A stretch of 64,000 bases of DNA from JAHBXL01 sp964409775 (lineage in GTDB: Bacteria > Planctomycetota > Phycisphaerae > Phycisphaerales > UBA1924): the NCBI GenBank assembly GCA_964409775.1, contig CAYPEI010000015.1:1-64000 (forward strand). The letters are read 5' to 3'. The position numbers and the translations under genes are program-made. Position 1 is the first letter of the stretch; every line of letters begins with the position of its first letter. Below, piece after piece: positions 8,174-16,709 of this stretch. The notes below the pieces were generated by a model, which was not told the DNA's origin, searched no databases, and was given only the letters and a program-made list of their open reading frames with translations.

Positions 8174-10732
8174 CTAACGGCCCTGGGCCGGAGCGGGCTC
8201 GGGCGGCGCATCCCCGGGGGGTGCCTGGTCCGTGCTTTCCATCGCTGCGCGTGCGCCGATGGCCGCGATGGTGCGGACCCCGTCGGCCAGCCTTGCCCGG
8301 AGCAGATCCGCAAAGGCCTGCACGCGGGGCCGGGCGGACCAGGCATCGGGCGCGAGCAAGGGGGAAGTTTCGGACGGCGCCCGGAGGGCGAGGAAGCACT
8401 TGAGCAGGCCCTCGTCTTCTTCCTTGGCCATCTCCGCGTCAAGGGCGGCGAACGCGGGCGACTGCACTGCGCTGGGGCACAGCACGAGGATGATGGACTT
8501 CTCGGGAATGTCCGCGCGAGCGAACCGTTTGAGCATCGCGGCGACGAAAGCGTCGATATCGGCCTGGGTGACTTCCGGCTGTCCCGGGGCCCGCGTCAGG
8601 ATGCGCTCGATGAAGGCGAGAATGGACTCAGCCATCTCGATGCTCGTGCCCTTCTCGATCCAGCCGTAGAGGGAGGAGAGTTCGGCCACCGAGCGCATGG
8701 AGGGCGAGCGGGAAATGGTTGCTGTTTCGGTTGAAAGACACAGAGGGCCGGGGTCGTAGTAGCCGTCGCGGTTGAGTTTGAACCCCTGCACGACGCGCCA
8801 TCGGATCCGCGCAGAAGAACCGCCCAGGCGCTGCAGCAACCCGCCGAGGATGCCGGGGTCGGCCCAGACCGTCGCATCGAGCCGCTCGCCGGGCTGCAGC
8901 CGCAGACGGCGGTTGAGCCAGGCGATGTCCTGCAGGCCGGGGATGCTCAACCTGCGCACCCCGATGTCGACGATCGGGGCGAAAAGGAAGCGGCTGTTGA
9001 TGGGGTGATTCGGACCGACAGCCAGCGCGAACCGAGACGTGTTCTCGATCGTGAGACGGACCTGGATCTTGTCGAGCATGCCGACTTCGCGATTGACGGG
9101 CTCGACCCGCAGGTCGACGAATCGGCGCGGATCAGCGATCATCGCTTCGAGGCTGTTGGGAACGGCATCGGCGAGCGCCTGGAGTTTCCGGGCCAGTTCG
9201 GTCGGGGCGGGCGGACGGCCGGTCATCTGGATGACGCGGGTTCGGCAGAAGGCGCCCGCGATGGAGCCTGCGAGCCGGTTGGACAACTCGGTGTACAGCC
9301 GTACGGCCGGCTCCTTTTGTCCGCGGACCTCGGCAAGGATGCCCAGCGCGAGCGCGGAGAGAATGTCGTCACGGGCGAGCCCCGTGAGGGCCTGCTCGGC
9401 CTCGTCGAACATGCCCTGCCGCATCTTGATGCAGGCCTCCATGCGAGCAAGGACGGGCGCGTCGATGTCGGGATCACCGCGCAGGTCCTCGAACTCCGCG
9501 GCGGCTTCGTCGGTCATCCGGCCGGACCAGAGCCGGAGCCACACGCGCTCGACCCTGAGAGACATCATCGTGCGGGCGGCTTCCTCTTCCGACATCCCCT
9601 CGGGGCGGCGGTCGGTTGAGGCAAGCATCTCAATCGTGCGGCGGATCGACTCTTCGGCCTCACTCAGGGCATAGCCGATCAGTTCAGGATCGCCGACCGC
9701 GGCCGCGGCGACGACCCTCGTGCGCTCGAAGGGGATGCTCAACCGCACTTCGGCAGGGTCGGCCACCTGAGTCAGCACCTGGCCCGCGGCGGTGATGCGC
9801 TCGCGGCGGGAGCGAAGGTCGGCCCGTGAGGACTCGATCTGCTCGGTCAGGCGGCGGATCAAGACCTCGGCGCCGTCGATGTTCCAGTCGGAAACGAGAA
9901 TCTCGGCGGTCTCCTGCGGGAGCAACTGCTCGGCGCGGGCCTTCCGGAGACGCCTGAGCGTGTCATAGATCCTGCCCGCTGCGCGGTAGGCCCCGGCCGC
10001 GGAGAGGTCCTGAGCCATGGAGGCGTGCACATCGGGGTCGAACGGATCGGCCTTGAGGACGTTGGTCAGTAGTTCGAAGCGGCCGACCGCGTCGGGGACA
10101 CGATCGGCGAAGTAGGCGAGGGCGAGTGTCGCGGCGTCCTTGTTCGTCGGGTCCAGTTGGCAGGCGGTGGCGAGCGTCTTGGCGAACCCGTCGTCGTCGC
10201 CCCGCTCGCGTTTGAGGAGGGCGGCGTCCATCGCCAGGCGGGACCGGATCGCGGGATCGAGCGAGGCCCCTTCGCTCCCGAGGAACTTCTCGAACGCGGC
10301 GAGCCGCTCATCGGTGTTCTGGAGCCGGTTGATGCGGGCGGAGATGATCGCGAGTTGGGTGACGGTGTCGCGAGGGTCAAGACGAAGGAGTTCGCGGTTG
10401 AGTTCATCGACGCGGTCCGAGTCGCCCGCCGCGGTCCATGCCTGGATGAGCAGTCGCAGGATGTCCTGGTCATTCGGGTCGAGCACGTGGGCGTGCTCGA
10501 TCATCTCGGCGGTGATGCGGTAATCCCGGTCGGTCGCCGGCTTCATCAGTTTGAGATCGGCCATCGCGATCCGCGCGACCGCGCGGGCGGCGATCCCGGA
10601 GGGGGTGGTCCGCGGTGCAGGCTGGGCATCGGCAGCGTCCGCGGCACGCGTCGGCGCGGTGGGCGAGACCTGACCCGGGGCGGAGGCCGCGACGACGGAT
10701 GCCAGGACCAATGGGGCGACGACCCTATGCAT
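8174..10732 (-). CDS. Secreted TPR-repeat protein, 852 residues
   Basis: An N-terminal signal peptide (MHRVVAPLVLASVVAASAPG) sends this large helical protein across the inner membrane. Residues about 45-300 and 380-520 hold tetratricopeptide-like helix pairs (for example HAHVLDPNDQDILRLLIQAW, ACQLDPTNKDAATLALAYF). Residues about 545-670 look like a beta-rich domain (VDLRVEPVNREVGMLDKIQV), and the C-terminal third is helical. It is likely a scaffold in the envelope; no enzymatic motif is seen. The start lies two bases after the stop of the upstream small membrane protein, and its own stop is one base before the UPF0104 gene: a compact three-gene operon, 11043 to 7195. Confidence 0.7.
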   Translation of the reverse strand: MHRVVAPLVLASVVAASAPGQVSPTAPTRAADAADAQPAPRTTPSGIAARAVARIAMADLKLMKPATDRDYRITAEMIEHAHVLDPNDQDILRLLIQAWTAAGDSDRVDELNRELLRLDPRDTVTQLAIISARINRLQNTDERLAAFEKFLGSEGASLDPAIRSRLAMDAALLKRERGDDDGFAKTLATACQLDPTNKDAATLALAYFADRVPDAVGRFELLTNVLKADPFDPDVHASMAQDLSAAGAYRAAGRIYDTLRRLRKARAEQLLPQETAEILVSDWNIDGAEVLIRRLTEQIESSRADLRSRRERITAAGQVLTQVADPAEVRLSIPFERTRVVAAAAVGDPELIGYALSEAEESIRRTIEMLASTDRRPEGMSEEEAARTMMSLRVERVWLRLWSGRMTDEAAAEFEDLRGDPDIDAPVLARMEACIKMRQGMFDEAEQALTGLARDDILSALALGILAEVRGQKEPAVRLYTELSNRLAGSIAGAFCRTRVIQMTGRPPAPTELARKLQALADAVPNSLEAMIADPRRFVDLRVEPVNREVGMLDKIQVRLTIENTSRFALAVGPNHPINSRFLFAPIVDIGVRRLSIPGLQDIAWLNRRLRLQPGERLDATVWADPGILGGLLQRLGGSSARIRWRVVQGFKLNRDGYYDPGPLCLSTETATISRSPSMRSVAELSSLYGWIEKGTSIEMAESILAFIERILTRAPGQPEVTQADIDAFVAAMLKRFARADIPEKSIILVLCPSAVQSPAFAALDAEMAKEEDEGLLKCFLALRAPSETSPLLAPDAWSARPRVQAFADLLRARLADGVRTIAAIGARAAMESTDQAPPGDAPPEPAPAQGR

Positions 10733-10734
10733 GC

Positions 10735-11043
10735 TCAGTGATTCCAGAGAAGAAGAACGCCGACGGCCACGGCGAGGAATGCGAGGACGGGGAGCAACTC
10801 CATGGCGCCTGTCAGGCGGGGGTTGGCCTCCGGGAACATCCGCGAGGCGGTCTGGGCGAAGACAAACTCACCCGCGGCGATGAGCAGGCTTCCCCCTAGA
10901 ACGAGGAACGGGGCGGGGAAGTTCATGCGGGGGCGGGCGGGCCACTCGAAGGCGATGACCAGTCCGAACCCGACCATGACGAAAGCCCAGACCGTCATGC
11001 TGGCGCACCAGGCGGCAAAGGAGAGTCGCTGACTGAGGCCCAT
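10735..11043 (-). CDS. Small three-helix membrane protein
   Basis: This 102-residue protein starts at an ATG after a strong GGAGG site. It has three predicted membrane helices (about 14-32, 44-60 and 81-99) and no recognised family. It is the first gene of the compact operon with the secreted TPR protein and the UPF0104 protein, which suggests the three form or serve one envelope complex. Function unknown. Confidence 0.65.
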   Translation of the reverse strand: MGLSQRLSFAAWCASMTVWAFVMVGFGLVIAFEWPARPRMNFPAPFLVLGGSLLIAAGEFVFAQTASRMFPEANPRLTGAMELLPVLAFLAVAVGVLLLWNH

Positions 11044-11113
11044 TCGGCCCTCCGGGCGGTAACCCCCGGCGTTCCACGCCGGGACCAGCCATCTATCGGT
11101 CAGACCGGGGGGA

Positions 11114-12991
11114 TCAGCCCATGCTCATGGTCATGAGGAACTCGGCGTTGGTCTTGACCTTGCTCAGGCGGCTCTTGAGCAGTTCCATGGCCTCAACCAC
11201 GTTCATGTCCGCCAGGACCTTCCGCAGGCGGTAGACCAGTTCGAGTTCCTTGCGGTCGAGCAGGAGTTCCTCGCGCCGGGTGCCGGAGGCGGCGACGTCG
11301 ATGCAGGGGTAGATCCGCTTGTCCATGAGTTTGCGGTCGAGGTGGAGTTCGCTGTTGCCCGTTCCCTTGAACTCCTCGAAGATGACCTCGTCCATCTTGG
11401 AGCCGGTGTCGACGAGGGCGGTGGCGATGATCGTGAGGGAGCCGCCGTTCTCGATGGCACGGGCGGCGCCGAAGAACTTCTTGGGCCGCTGCAGCGCGCC
11501 GGCGTCGATGCCGCCCGACATGATGCGTCCGGTGTGGGGCATCTCGTTGTTGTACGCGCGGGCAAGCCGGGTGATCGAGTCGAGCAGGATCACCACGTCG
11601 TCGCCGAACTCGACCATCCGCTTGGCCTTCTCGATGACCATCTCGGCGACCTGCACGTGTCGCGAGGCCTGCTCGTCGAACGTGCTGGCGACCACCTCGA
11701 TGTTGGGGCCGCCGCAGTTGCGCCGGAAGTCCGTGACTTCCTCGGGGCGCTCGTCGACGAGGAGAACGATGATCTTCGTCTCCGGATAGTTCTTGGAGAT
11801 CGCCTTCGTCATCTTCTGGAGCAGCACCGTCTTGCCGGTCCGGGGCGGCGCGACGATGAGCGCTCGCTGGCCCTTCCCGACCGGTGCGACAAGGTCCACG
11901 ATCCGGCACTCGATCTCGTTGGGCGCAGTCTCAAGGATGAACCGCTTCTCAGGGTGCAGCGGAGTGAGATCCTCGAACCCGGACAGCCGGCCGATGGCCG
12001 TGGGCGGCTTGCCGTTGACCTCGTCCACGCGGAGGAGCGCGAAGTACTTCTCGCTCTCCTTGGGCGGTCGGATGGCCCCCCGCACCACCATGCCCTTGCG
12101 GAGGCCGAATCGTCGCACCATGGTGGGAGACACGTAGATGTCGTCCGGGCCGGAGAGGTAGGAGTTCTCAGGCGACCGCAGGAATCCGAACTTGTCGGGC
12201 ATGATCTCCAGCGTGCCTTCGCCGAACATCAGGCCCTGCTGCGCGGCACGGGCCTTGAGGATCTTGAAGATCAGGTCCTGCTTGGGGATCTGGTACACGT
12301 CCTCAAGGCCGGTCTCTTCGGCGACCTTGTGGAGTTCGTCGATCTCCATGCGCTGCAACTGCGAGATGGTCAGGCCCTTGCGGGCCTTCTCGATGTCGCC
12401 CTTGGCGATCACCTTCTCCAGTTCCGCGGCCTCGCGCTCGAGTTCCTCATCGGAAGGCAGGGAGAAGTCCATCGGGCGATGCCATCCCCCTCCCCCGCCG
12501 CCGCCCGAGCCTCCGCCGCCGGGGCCGTCCGGCCCCATCCCGCCGCGGCGCTTCTTGCGCTTGCGCCGGTTCTTGTTCATGAACCCCCCGCCGCCGTGGT
12601 CGTGCCAACCGCCCCCACCACCCCCACCACCACCGCCCCCACCCTGGCCCCCTCCACTCCCACCGCCCTGCCCCCCCGGACCACCCTGGCCGAACTGCTG
12701 CTGGGGCGGCCGGTCAAAGCCGCGGTCCTGTTGCTGCTGCTGGGGCTGTGGCGCCGCGCTCGGCGGTTGCGACTGGCCGGCGGGCCCGGCGGGCTGACCG
12801 TTCCCCCGCTCGCGGTCGGGCCGCGGCTCGGGCCTGGGCTCGGCCCGAGCGGGCTCGGGAGAGGGCGCCTCGGACTGCCGCTGCCGCGCGGGCTTGGCTT
12901 CGGCGGAGCGATCGGCTGCGCCCTTTCGCGACCCTCGGAGTTCCCGCGAGTCTGCCTTTCCCTCTTCCGCGACGGTGGACTGCTTGGCCAT
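11114..12991 (-). CDS. rho: Transcription termination factor Rho with long disordered N-terminus
   Basis: This hexameric RNA helicase ends transcripts lacking intrinsic terminators. Of 625 residues, the C-terminal 420 or so are standard Rho: the N-terminal helical domain (about 205-250), a cold-shock-like primary RNA site (about 255-325, GFLRSPENSYLSGPDDIYVS), Walker A APPRTGKT at 381-388, DERPEE at about 413, Walker B VILLDS at 467-472, and KGTGNSELHLDRKL of the R loop. Residues 1-175 are extra: charged Pro/Arg/Glu sequence, a Gln-rich patch (84-100), two glycine tracts (101-136 and 150-169) and between them a basic block NRRKRKKRRGG. E. coli Rho is 419 residues. The ATG at 12991 has only a weak AAGAAG site upstream. 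Confidence 0.95.
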   Translation of the reverse strand: MAKQSTVAEEGKADSRELRGSRKGAADRSAEAKPARQRQSEAPSPEPARAEPRPEPRPDRERGNGQPAGPAGQSQPPSAAPQPQQQQQDRGFDRPPQQQFGQGGPGGQGGGSGGGQGGGGGGGGGGGGWHDHGGGGFMNKNRRKRKKRRGGMGPDGPGGGGSGGGGGGGWHRPMDFSLPSDEELEREAAELEKVIAKGDIEKARKGLTISQLQRMEIDELHKVAEETGLEDVYQIPKQDLIFKILKARAAQQGLMFGEGTLEIMPDKFGFLRSPENSYLSGPDDIYVSPTMVRRFGLRKGMVVRGAIRPPKESEKYFALLRVDEVNGKPPTAIGRLSGFEDLTPLHPEKRFILETAPNEIECRIVDLVAPVGKGQRALIVAPPRTGKTVLLQKMTKAISKNYPETKIIVLLVDERPEEVTDFRRNCGGPNIEVVASTFDEQASRHVQVAEMVIEKAKRMVEFGDDVVILLDSITRLARAYNNEMPHTGRIMSGGIDAGALQRPKKFFGAARAIENGGSLTIIATALVDTGSKMDEVIFEEFKGTGNSELHLDRKLMDKRIYPCIDVAASGTRREELLLDRKELELVYRLRKVLADMNVVEAMELLKSRLSKVKTNAEFLMTMSMG

Positions 12992-13262
12992 GTTGTGCTT
13001 CTTGATGTGGCCTGACGAGGACGGCCGCGGCACATCGCCGGGTATTGCTCGTCGGGCATGACTGAGATGTCGGGGCTTGGAAATGAAAGAGTGTCCCCCG
13101 CCCCCGCGGGTATGACGGAAAACGCCGTCAGCCCCATCCACTGGTGAACGGCTCGTTGGGGCGGCACACGCCGCAGGCGAGCACGATCGGATGGCATGGT
13201 GACGCACGCTGAACGGGCCCCGGCGAGCGAACCCCCAGAAGGAGCCCTGCGTGGACGCCATC
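12992..13262 (-). other. Long 5' leader region upstream of rho
   Basis: About 270 bases lie between the putative rho promoter and the start codon, with no convincing gene on either strand. Rho genes in other bacteria are often autoregulated through long leaders by Rho-dependent attenuation. The leader is C-rich on the rho-sense strand in places, but I did not identify a defined structure. The rest of the 345-base gap, up to the coaE-fusion stop at 13337, contains only the promoter described separately. Confidence 0.3.
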
Positions 13263-13289
13263 AGTATATCACCCCCGAGGACGGGACAA
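13263..13289 (-). promoter_or_regulatory. Putative extended -10 promoter for rho
   Basis: On the minus strand, TTGTCC (13289-13284) is followed after 15 bases by TGATATACT, i.e. an extended -10 (TGn) with hexamer TATACT at 13268-13263. The spacer is 2 bases short of ideal, but the extended -10 can compensate. It points at rho, 270 bases away. No other AT-rich hexamer pair stands out in this interval. Confidence 0.35.
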
Positions 13290-13336
13290 GTTGCACAGGG
13301 GGCATGAAAATCCCGGGTCGTTCCGGCAATGGCCGG

Positions 13337-14563
13337 TCACGCACGCCGCCGGGCAAGAATGTCGTTCAGGATGCCCGCGATGCGGGTCTGCAGGTCCGCG
13401 ATCGGACCGTCGTTGACAAGCACATAATCGGCCTTTGCACGCTTGGTCTGAAGCGCAAGTTGAGCGGCCTCGCGCCGGTCGAGTTCCTCGGCTGACCAGC
13501 CGCGGTTGTCGCGAACACGCTTGAGCCTTGCTTCGCGGGGGGCATCGACGAAGATCACGGCATCGCACTCGGAATCGAGGCCGGCTTCAAAGAGAAGGGG
13601 CGCGTCGACGATCACGGCCTTTGCGCCCGCGGCAGCGCCCTCGCGGGCGGCGGTGGCGCGGTCCTGGCGGACGATCGGGTGCACCAGCGCCTCGAGCCGC
13701 GTTCGCTGGTCCGGATCGGCGAAGATGATCTTGGCGACCTTGGCGCGATCGACTCGCGGCTCACCGCCATCGGCGGACCGAAGCAGGATGTCCGGACCCC
13801 ACCACTGTTTCAGTTGCTCGCGGACATCGGGACGGTCGAGGGCCGCCTTGGCGCGTGCATCGGAGTCGACAACCAGGCAGCCCAGACGAGCGAGGATCCC
13901 CGCGACGGTGCTCTTGCCCGCGCCGATTCCGCCGGCCAGGCCGATCACCGGAAGCGCTGCCCTGGACGTCGCGTCGGCCCCGTGCATGGCGGATTGTTGC
14001 CGCGGCGAAGGCCGGGGGGGCTCGGCGGCGGCTGCCCTGGCCATTTCCAGGCGAATCCGTGCGACCACTTGGTCTGGTACGGAGACCATCGACCACACGA
14101 CGCTCGGGGCGCCGGCATCGGCCGGTGTCGAGACGCCGACGGTGCCGAGGCCGAACAGTCGCTCCCGGATCGACTGATAGATGACAACCTGCTGGATCGC
14201 CTGGATCGGCGATTCGACGGTGAGCCGGCGGATGATGCCTCCGGCGGAGATGATCCGTCGATCGGTGAGAACGAAGTCTCGCGTGGCCCAGTCGAGATGC
14301 GCCCAGAAGGCCAGAACCGCGAACGCCGACAGCCCAAGCATCAGGGCCTCGAACGCGGAGACCGGCAGCCGAACGTACATCGCCAGCCACGCCGTCGCCG
14401 CGGCGACGGCGAGGATCATGGAGAATGCGCCGAGCCTCCGCAGCACGATGGAAGGAATGCCCGGCTTGACCGCCAGCACGACACGCTCGCCGGGCAAAAT
14501 GCACGCGGCGAGGTCTCGCGGCAGGGCGCGGGGGAGGTCGGCCTCAAGCGGCAGGCTGGTCAT
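13337..14563 (-). CDS. coaE: Membrane PH-like domain fused to dephospho-CoA kinase
   Basis: A 408-residue two-part protein. Residues 1-190 hold two membrane helices (about 46-64 and 69-90) followed by a bacterial PH-like (bPH2, YdbS-type) domain: TRDFVLTDRRIISAGGIIRR, QAIQQVVIYQSIRERLFGLG, and a Pro/Arg-rich linker. Residues about 203-408 are a complete dephospho-CoA kinase, the last step of CoA synthesis: P-loop GGIGAGKST at 211-219, VVDSDARAK, HPIVRQD, DAPLLFEAGLD and the closing VLVNDG. An internal ATG at 13987 would give a normal-length CoaE of 216 residues, but it has no clear ribosome binding site and the frame is open throughout, so a fusion is preferred. Downstream of hpt on the same strand. 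Confidence 0.85.
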   Translation of the reverse strand: MTSLPLEADLPRALPRDLAACILPGERVVLAVKPGIPSIVLRRLGAFSMILAVAAATAWLAMYVRLPVSAFEALMLGLSAFAVLAFWAHLDWATRDFVLTDRRIISAGGIIRRLTVESPIQAIQQVVIYQSIRERLFGLGTVGVSTPADAGAPSVVWSMVSVPDQVVARIRLEMARAAAAEPPRPSPRQQSAMHGADATSRAALPVIGLAGGIGAGKSTVAGILARLGCLVVDSDARAKAALDRPDVREQLKQWWGPDILLRSADGGEPRVDRAKVAKIIFADPDQRTRLEALVHPIVRQDRATAAREGAAAGAKAVIVDAPLLFEAGLDSECDAVIFVDAPREARLKRVRDNRGWSAEELDRREAAQLALQTKRAKADYVLVNDGPIADLQTRIAGILNDILARRRA

Positions 14564-14614
14564 CAGAAGTGACTATCGGCGATGCAGCGTCCGGGAGCAA
14601 GGGCCAACAGGCCC

Positions 14615-15169
14615 TCAGACCCCTTCCAGAACGCCGATGTCGGGCAGGTTTCGCCACAATCCGTCGTAATCCAGGCCGTAGCCGACGACGAACTCGTCGG
14701 CGATCCGGAACCCGGCGTAATCGACATCCACATGCTCATCGCGCCCCGCGGCCTTGTGCTTGTCCAGCAATACCGCGAGCCGAAGCGAGGCTGGACGCTG
14801 GGCCTCGATCATCCGGCGGAGCAGCCCGAGCGTGCGGCCCGAGTCGAGGATGTCGTCCACGATCAGCACATGCCGCCCGGCCAGGTCGGTCGGCAGGCCG
14901 CCCTGGATCGTCGCCCCCTGCGAGGTAGTGGCCATCCCGGGGTAACTGGTGATGGTGACCGGGCGGATGGACATCTGGACAGGCATGTGGCGAATCAGGT
15001 CGGCCACGAACACCAGAGAGCCGGTCAGGATGGGGATGAGCACGACCCGGGGTTCGACACCCGGGGCGCCGGCGCCGGAGGCAAGAAAGTCCGCCGCGAT
15101 CTCGCGGCCCATCTCCGCGACGCGGCCCGCAATCTGGTCGCGGGTGATCAACACTCGGGCGATGCGCAT
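14615..15169 (-). CDS. hpt: Hypoxanthine phosphoribosyltransferase
   Basis: The 184-residue enzyme converts hypoxanthine (or guanine) and PRPP to IMP (or GMP) in purine salvage. Family landmarks: ILTGSLVFVADLIR (the LKGS-like pyrophosphate loop region), ITSYPGMATTSQG in the flexible loop, the PRPP-binding VLIVDDILDSGRT at 101-113, and VVGYGLDYDGLWRNLP near the C-terminus. The start MRIARVLI at 15169 fits the usual family length of about 180; upstream in-frame starts add an unrelated N-terminus. It precedes the coaE fusion by about 50 bases on the same strand. Confidence 0.9.
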   Translation of the reverse strand: MRIARVLITRDQIAGRVAEMGREIAADFLASGAGAPGVEPRVVLIPILTGSLVFVADLIRHMPVQMSIRPVTITSYPGMATTSQGATIQGGLPTDLAGRHVLIVDDILDSGRTLGLLRRMIEAQRPASLRLAVLLDKHKAAGRDEHVDVDYAGFRIADEFVVGYGLDYDGLWRNLPDIGVLEGV

Positions 15170-15273
15170 GGCGGCAGAATAGCAGAGAGCCGGGATGAGT
15201 TGGCGGGACGGGGGGTTGGGGAATGGAACGCGCGGGGCTACGCTTGGATGGACCATCTGCAACGGAGTGACGC

Positions 15274-16401
15274 ATGCCCATCCGGACCGTGTACAAGGCC
15301 CAGATCGAGCACCTCCAGATCCTCGATGAGGAGGGGAGACTCGATGAAAAACTCGCGAAGGACACGCTGACGGACGAGCAGGTCCTGTTCGCGTACGAGT
15401 TCATGCTCCTCTGCCGCGCCTACGACGAAGTGGCGTTCAAGTTGCAGCGGTCGGGCCGCATGGGCACCTACCCGCAGAACAAGGGGCAGGAGGCCGCGGC
15501 GATCGGCTCCGGCATGGCCGCGGTGAAGGGCCGGGACTTCCTCGTCCCCTGCTACCGCGAGAACGCGGCCCTGTTCCTGCACGGCCTGCCGATGGAGAAG
15601 ATCCTGCTGCACTGGATGGGCGATGAGCGGGGCAACCAGATCCCCGAGGGCGTGAACATGACGCCGCTGTCGATCCCCATCGGCACGCAGATGCTGCACG
15701 CCACCGGCATCGCCTGGGCGTACAAGATGCGGAAAGAGGACCGCTGCGTCATCACCTACTTCGGCGATGGCGCGACGAGCGAGGGCGACTTCCACGAGGC
15801 CATGAACTTCGCCACCGTGTTCAACGTGCCGTGCGTGTTCTTCTGCCAGAACAACCAGTGGGCGATCTCGGTCCCGCGAGAGAGCCAGATGGCCAGCGAG
15901 ACGGTGGCGCAGAAGGGGCTGGCCTACGGCGCGCACTGCATCCAGGTGGACGGCAACGACCTGTTCGCGGTGTACAAGGCGAGCAAGGACGCGATCGACC
16001 GCGCCCGCGGCGGCGGCGGCGTGACACTGATCGAGGCGATCACCTATCGCCTCGCCGACCACACCACCGCCGACGATGCCCGCCGCTACCGCGACGAGGA
16101 AGAGGTCGCGAGTTGGCGCGGCAAGGACCCGCTCATCCGCCTGCGGAAGTACCTTGAGCGCAAGGGCATGTGGGACGACTCGAAGCAGGCCGCGCACGAA
16201 GAGAAGTGCAAGGCCCAGGTCGCGGAGATCGTCAAGAACGTCGAGACGATCGAGCCCCCCACCACCGACGATATCTTCGACTGGACCTACGGCACGGAAC
16301 TGCCGGCGGAACTTGAGCGGCAGAAGCGGACGCTGCGGACAACGAGCCTGGGGCAGGACCCGAGCCAGGCGGGGCTGGGTGGTGAAAGGCAGAGAGCGTG
16401 A
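15274..16401 (+). CDS. pdhA: Pyruvate dehydrogenase E1 component, alpha subunit
   Basis: The 375-residue thiamine diphosphate-dependent subunit of the heterotetrameric (alpha2beta2) E1 enzyme. The ThDP/Mg motif starts with GDGATSEGDFHEA at about residue 165 and ends with QNNQ about 27 residues later. Also visible are RMGTYPQNKGQEAAAIG, PCYRENAALFLHG (phosphorylation-loop region in eukaryotes) and TYRLADHTTADDA. The ATG is preceded by GGAG. It opens the unit pdhA, brnT-like, small basic gene, pdhB. E2 and E3 genes are not in the window. The stop overlaps the GTG start of the toxin-like gene as GTGA. Confidence 0.93.
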   Translation: MPIRTVYKAQIEHLQILDEEGRLDEKLAKDTLTDEQVLFAYEFMLLCRAYDEVAFKLQRSGRMGTYPQNKGQEAAAIGSGMAAVKGRDFLVPCYRENAALFLHGLPMEKILLHWMGDERGNQIPEGVNMTPLSIPIGTQMLHATGIAWAYKMRKEDRCVITYFGDGATSEGDFHEAMNFATVFNVPCVFFCQNNQWAISVPRESQMASETVAQKGLAYGAHCIQVDGNDLFAVYKASKDAIDRARGGGGVTLIEAITYRLADHTTADDARRYRDEEEVASWRGKDPLIRLRKYLERKGMWDDSKQAAHEEKCKAQVAEIVKNVETIEPPTTDDIFDWTYGTELPAELERQKRTLRTTSLGQDPSQAGLGGERQRA

Positions 16402-16709
16402 TCCGGCCTGTGGAAGGCGGATTTGAATGGGACGATGGTAAGGAGCTCGCGAACCGTCAGAAGCATGGCGTCTCGTTCGAGGAAGTGAAACTCGTTTTCT
16501 ACGACGCCTTCGCTATCCGGGCCTACGACGCCGAGCATTCGATTGATGAGGACCGGTACGTCATCATCGGCCTCTCTCCGCGTCTTCGAGTTCTGTACAT
16601 TGTGCACGCAGAAGAGTTGAACGGAATCGTGAGGATCATCAGCGCACGCCGGGCGACACGCACCGAGCAAGACCTCTATGAAAAAGGCCTCCCGAAAGAC
16701 ATCCAGTAA
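16398..16709 (+). CDS. brnT: BrnT-family toxin (RelE-like ribonuclease)
   Basis: 103 residues from a GTG that overlaps the pdhA stop. The sequence is a clear BrnT: FEWDDGKELANRQKHGVSFE at about 9-28, the DRYVIIGL strand, VLYIVHAEE and the terminal RIISARRATRTEQDLYE, which holds the Arg residues implicated in RNA cleavage in Brucella BrnT. Such toxins cut mRNA to halt growth and are neutralised by a partner encoded immediately downstream. The following gene overlaps it by 32 bases, the usual toxin-antitoxin spacing. What is odd is the location, between the two subunits of pyruvate dehydrogenase E1. Confidence 0.85.
   Translation: MIRPVEGGFEWDDGKELANRQKHGVSFEEVKLVFYDAFAIRAYDAEHSIDEDRYVIIGLSPRLRVLYIVHAEELNGIVRIISARRATRTEQDLYEKGLPKDIQ

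Noticed and set aside
12500..12700. C-rich tandem-like DNA near 12.6 kb as a non-coding repeat
   Set aside because: It is the coding sequence of the glycine tracts of Rho and stays in frame with it.
11342..13015. 557-codon plus-strand frame over rho
   Set aside because: Antisense of a certain rho gene; its Pro/Ala tracts are the reverse complement of the rho glycine codons.
15238..16197. Long open frame antisense to pdhA (319 codons, minus strand)
   Set aside because: It is a mirror of the highly biased third-codon GC of pdhA, is rich in Leu/Val/His/Arg with no domain, and the opposite strand encodes a complete E1 alpha subunit.
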